64,000 bases of DNA from Gnetum montanum (lineage: Eukaryota; Streptophyta; Gnetopsida; Gnetales; Gnetaceae), in the NCBI GenBank assembly GCA_015680685.1, contig MNCI01004706.1:263825-327824 (forward strand), in the 5' to 3' direction. Position numbers and translations under genes: made by a program. The notes beneath the pieces are model-generated. The model saw nothing but the letters and a program-made list of their open reading frames with translations. It had not been told where the DNA came from and searched no databases. Shown here piece after piece: positions 59,691-64,000 of the stretch (position 1 is its first letter; each line of letters opens with the position of its first letter).

Positions 59691-60364
59691 TGCAATTTTT
59701 TCATTTGAGAGATAGAATATTTTCCGAGTGCTCGCAACAGGAGGTCTAAGTGTCATTGGATCTTTATTCAAGCATTGATATACCTGAACACACCATTGTG
59801 TTGGAAATAAAGACGAACTCTTTGATTCATCCTTGCAACACTTGAGACTTTCTTTCTTATGCATTTATATATTTTGATTTCATGCAATTTACATTAATGT
59901 TATTCATGCAGCAATTAATTTTGATTAATTAAGCAACTCATTAAAATACACAAGCACGACCCCTTTGAACATACATGTGGCACTTGGTAGCTTAGAAACA
60001 GTTAGCATTTGATAACCCAGCAGTGTTTACATGAAGTTCAGGATGTGTCCGAGAAGTGGGGACAATTACTTGTGTTGGGCTAGATTAGACAATAGTTTAC
60101 GTAGCACTTAATTACTCTCACTTTTATTCTTATTTTAGGTGATCAATTGATAACACACAAAATAATAAAAATCTTATGCCTCATTCACACTTAACCATAC
60201 ATTTGCATTTCACAAGTGGGACTGTGAAGACAAAAAACAAACAACATGAACTCACCATTTAGCTCTAGCGTACCTAGTAATTAAAGTCTACAGAATTCGA
60301 CTGGATCACACATGAATGCCTGTGATTCGTATGGTTGGGCGTAGGGCTACCTCACTGCTCATCA
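59691..60364 (+). repeat. Old gypsy-type LTR remnant
   Basis: Ends GTAGGGCTACCTCACTGCTC ATCA at 60364, with upstream landmarks shared with the LTRs of A to C: AATAAAGACGAACTC near 59807, CTAGATTAGACAATAG and GTATGGTTGGGCG. U3 is not recognisable and the left edge is approximate. No PBS follows, so it is a solo LTR or a 3' LTR. Confidence 0.55.
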
Positions 60365-60901
60365 ACCTTCAAGAATAGCTATAAATATTTCACATGTCTA
60401 CACCTTGTCCTTTTGGCTTCTTCCTATTTCATACAAGCATGTTAGGGGGATTCTATCCTTAGCCACCATCCCCTAGAACTTCTTTTAAGGTGGCTTATAT
60501 TGTAACATAGCCATGGTCTATGTTGTACATTTGTAATTCCTCTGCATTGATCTTGTCATTTTTAGTTATTATTTTTGTGTCTTGGGTTTGAAAGCTATGA
60601 GACTAGCTTTACTTAGTTGTAGAGGAATGATGAGGCATCTAATGGTAATTTATAAGTCAATTGTAAGTTCTAGATTTGGGGAAGTACTTCATGTACCTTG
60701 TGTTTATAGTCTAGTGAGTTTAGTCAAGGTTCTTGATCTCCCAAGATGCACCCTAGCCTCCTATGTCACATGTTAAGGTTTTGTGCATGATACTAAACTC
60801 TTTGGAATAATTTTATCTTCATTTGAATGTCCTTTGATCCTCTTAACATGCTCCCTTAGGTTCTAGCTATCATCTAGAATTATTTGTGTAAACTGTGATT
60901 T

Positions 60902-61600
60902 AGGGGAGGGGGAGGGATGGCAGGCAAGATGTGTTGACTACCTTGCATCAATGTAGGGGTGTTGATACATCCACACTAGGCTTAGTTTGATCCTATTTTC
61001 CTATGGTACATCTATAATTAGCTTAGGCTACGTTGATTGACCTTCGTTAAGGCCTAGGCATTGACAAACCTCCTTCATTACATTGAAAAAACTATAAATA
61101 CCTAGGTTAAGCTCTCATACATATCATATGTAATACTTTGATTTTATTTGAGCTTGTGGCATTCATTTTGTATGAAGACTCTTCCTCCCTTGGGTAAGTT
61201 AATTTCTTTCCTTATTATGTATATATTTTGAGTTGTCACTTCCACGAGTCTACATAGACTTTGTCAAAGTGCTACCTTGCTTCCATAGCCTAGAATCATT
61301 TGGTCGATGCAGAATCTAGTGTTGTGTAGTGAATAAAGATCATATTTTTTATTTATTGCACTATTTATGCCTTACACATTAAAATCATAAAAATATTTAT
61401 TTAATTTATGTTGATCAAGTTGCAATGATTCATCCTTATCTAAGGAGATTACGACTATACAACATGGTGTTGGACCATTAAGGTTATGACTAAGAGCAAT
61501 CTTTATTGAATTTCATGTGTGGTGTTGCACCTATCCTTAAGAGAGATTGCAACATAAGCATTGAGCTTGTCCCCAAGCGGGATTGTTATGCATGTGTGTT
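60902..61600 (+). repeat. Probable LTR of another family
   Basis: A strong polypurine tract (AGGGGAGGGGGAGGGA, about 60902-60917) is followed by TGGCAGGCAAGATGTG as a possible LTR start. TATA (ACTATAAATACC) lies near 61091 and AATAAAGATCA near 61340. The right end is not defined. Its interior, upstream, shows no coding. Confidence 0.4.
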
Positions 61601-62611
61601 TATTATAATTTTTGTTTCTTTATAATTCTAAAATTCATAAAACTTATAAAATATAAAATCCTAAATATTTTTTATATTTCTTACCATGGGAACATGGACT
61701 CTCATTTGTATCATATGTATTATAATATATTTTATATTTTGGAAATATAATAACATACATAAGTGTTCTTAGCAATCTACTCAACATTGTCTTCAAATCT
61801 TATGACGATATCATACTACAATTTGTATGATAAATTCCATTGGTCAAAATCAGCAGAATTCCTATCAATGAAGCTCAAAGTTATAACATATCAATTTCTT
61901 TTAAGGAATTAATTAATTAATTAATTAAAAATAAATTAATAATTCTAACAACCTTCATTGAGCTATTAAGAAGGTGTTCCTCATTAACTTACACATGAGG
62001 ACAACTCACGATAGTGATTCTTTAGGGTTAAGAAGAAAGGGAAAAAATAGAGCATCAGATTAAGGCATATATATATATAATCCATAGTATTTAGAATTAA
62101 AATCCATAATATAAAATACTATTAATTCAAATATTAAAACTTATGCTAACAAGTGGGATATAGGTAATGGTAAAGATTATTGTGATAAGGTCAATCATGA
62201 CAGACAATATTATGGAAAATTTATGCCATCATGATGGTAAGTTGCTCATTTCTCAAGTCGATGACCTAGATTTGAGCCAAGGTACAAACAATCAAAGAGG
62301 TTAGCATTATGACTCTAGGTGATAATTCTTTTTTATGCCATCATTCTCTATTTGACTATTTATTATAGAAGTTGGTATTTTGCCAAATGTTTCTATTGCT
62401 ACTTTAAATCCTTTTGTTATTTTAACTTCAAGCACATATGTTGAAACTAGTGTAAACATTGTTATGACTAAGATCATCCTTACTAATAATAACTAATTTT
62501 CCTCTTTTAATTTTTCAAAGCATTATTTGTAATGCTATATACTCAAGTAACATCCCTAAAATTGAAAAATTGTTTCTCTCCATGTTATTTTTCATGTTTT
62601 TTACATAATAA
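61601..62611. other. Unassigned AT-rich sequence
   Basis: AATT repeats near 61906-61926 and a TA run near 62064-62078. No gene recognised. Confidence 0.45.
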
Positions 62612-63076
62612 TAATGATGTGTTAGCCTAGTGGTATGGATCTTGGCTTGGTAACTCTATGTCACAAGTTTAGTTCTACTAGGTAGCATTGAGTTATAACT
62701 TCTATAAATCTTGGGATATACCTATGTTTCAGTTATTTTGGGTTTCAACATCCATCTTTTATACTTAGTGTTAAGCATGTAATGTAGTATGAATTTTTTA
62801 TTTAGAGCATGTGCATGAGGGGGAGGGGGGAAGCAAGGAGGGAAGGGAGGGAGAAGAGAACGGGTAAGGATGCGGGGAGGGGGGAGAGGGTGGGGAAGAG
62901 AGGATGTGGGATGAATCAGCAGGGGTATGGAGGGGTTGTTGAAACCCAAAATAAGTGAAACATAGGTACATCCTAATATTTATAAAAGTTTATAACTCAG
63001 TGCTACCTAGTAGAATTAAACCTATGACCTCAAGTTACTAGGCCAAGACCTATACAACTAAGCTAACGTATCATTA
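62612..63076. repeat. Inverted pair of SINE heads flanking a G-rich tract
   Basis: 62612-62749 and 62938-63076 are reverse complements of each other (about 85% by eye). Each arm begins with TTAGCCTAGTGGTAT (pol III A-box-like; TRGYNNARNNG fits) and has AAGTTTAGTTCTAC or GGTTTAATTCTAC about 45 bases on (B-box-like). The arms face inward around a 188-base centre that holds a G-rich tract at 62816-62936. Confidence 0.65.
62816..62936 (+). other. Purine-rich tract with G-quadruplex motifs
   Basis: GCGGGGAGGGGGGAGAGGG continues with TGGGG, giving four G runs with loops of one to three bases. A second set is at 62818-62851. The minus-strand 75-codon ORF across it is a compositional artefact. Confidence 0.75.
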
Positions 63077-64000
63077 TTTAATTTTTTTACTTATTATTAA
63101 TATTATTTTTAGATTTGACATTCTCTAAAAATCCATAATAAAAATAAAAAAAAAAGCTAAAATTTATAGTAAGAATCTTCATTTAAAAACTCAAAGTTAT
63201 GAGTTCAATTCTAATGAGGAAGACTAAGTTATAATGTTCTAACTAGGAATTTTTCTCTATTTGATTTTCTTTATTAGATTAGATATCTCTAGATTCTAAA
63301 TTACCTCCAATTTCTTTAATTGATGCCAAAATTTCTGCTTCTTCCCTTGATGTGACATTTCCTATTAAATCTAGACTGGAGATTTACAAGCTAGTAAGTA
63401 AAAGTTTAAGATAGTTTCTTCTACTAATGTTGATCTAACTAAGACACTTGATTTTATTATCCTTGATGATGTATACAAGTCATTGATAGTTAATCTTACA
63501 TCACAAAATGCATTCATTGAAATTTAAGGTTACCTTTCTTGTAATTGAAGTTTTTTCTTAAAGTTAAATGATGTGATGCAAAAACATGATATTCAAGTCA
63601 TTCATGCCAAGTATTATTTTCATTTTTTCCACTTGTTGAGTTAGAAAATGCTTTAATGGTGCAACATGCCCTAAATATAGGATCATTTATACATAAGCAT
63701 ATAGTGTTGATCATTTGTAAATAGTCTCTAGATTTTGATGTCAAATTTTAAGAATGCTCTAAATTTCCATATTTTATCAAGTTATTTAATTTTTTCTAAT
63801 ATTTTAGAAATTTGAGCCAGAAATTATTAGTATTCTTGGTTTCATTAAGCATATAGAATCTATTTCCACATCATTTGGTTCTTGTAGATGTTTTTTTTTT
63901 GTTGCAATTAATCTTCTTAACTATAAAAAGGAATTGATCTTACAAGTAGGCAAGAAGACTTATATTTAGCTAATTACATATTATAATCTTCCTAATTCTT
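63077..64000. other. Unassigned AT-rich sequence
   Basis: 63196-63215 carries ATGAGTTCAATTCTAATG, a good pol III B-box (GTTCAATTC), possibly another SINE scrap. No gene recognised. Confidence 0.4.

Noticed and set aside
62722-62949. Pro-rich minus-strand ORF
   Set aside because: Shadow of the G-rich tract between the SINE arms.

Overview
This is a repeat-saturated stretch of a land-plant nuclear genome. It is AT-rich overall, and I see no intact host gene, rRNA, tRNA, operon or CRISPR. The content is layered, mostly old transposable elements: Ty3/gypsy LTR elements, a Ty1/copia fragment, a SWIM zinc-finger transposase, a hAT-like transposase, tRNA-derived SINE heads, two divergent satellite arrays and a calmodulin pseudogene. 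Eroded old retrotransposons with little intact coding suggest a very large, slowly purged genome such as a gymnosperm; that is an inference, and the species cannot be read from the sequence.

Layout. 1-800: promoter part of an LTR-like sequence. 888-3253: 5' half of a minus-strand copia element (LTR, initiator-Met PBS, gag). 3300-4930: a 132-bp satellite whose period is a multiple of three. 5780-12400: a SWIM-type transposase pseudogene (plus) split by a minus-strand non-autonomous gypsy element (B, 6338-11224). 13180-18050: an older unit with sub-repeats at both ends and an ORF2-like relic between. 19300-20840: unassigned ORF relics. 23750-24152: calmodulin pseudogene. 25840-27190: hAT-like pseudogene. 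27883-28716: assembly gap. 28717-34165: minus-strand gypsy LTRs and a gag-bearing element (C). 37150-40140: a roughly 185-bp satellite. 40828-43678: decayed Tat-like gypsy pol. 46976-56993: a structurally complete gypsy-type element (A) with an ATCAT target duplication on both sides. 59700-61600: two more LTR remnants. 62612-63076: inverted pair of SINE heads around a G-rich tract.

How it fits together. A, B and C belong to one LTR superfamily (ends TGATGAG...CTCATCA, Athila-style TGGCGCC primer site). None carries pol. A has gag plus a 928-codon coiled-coil ORF2, B has only ORF2, and C has only gag. They must have depended on reverse transcriptase and integrase supplied elsewhere. Their U3 regions hold dense short palindromes directly upstream of a TATA box, and the palindrome sequence differs from one LTR group to the next. 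A also has a U3-like promoter block inside the element, ahead of ORF2. This modular U3 and the pol-less ORF2 family are the least familiar biology here.

Assembly cautions. Five isolated single N bases mark contig joins. Three sit between unmerged direct overlaps. The other two bound a 420-bp piece (49840-50259) that appears to be placed backwards. All alignments and identities below were judged by eye.
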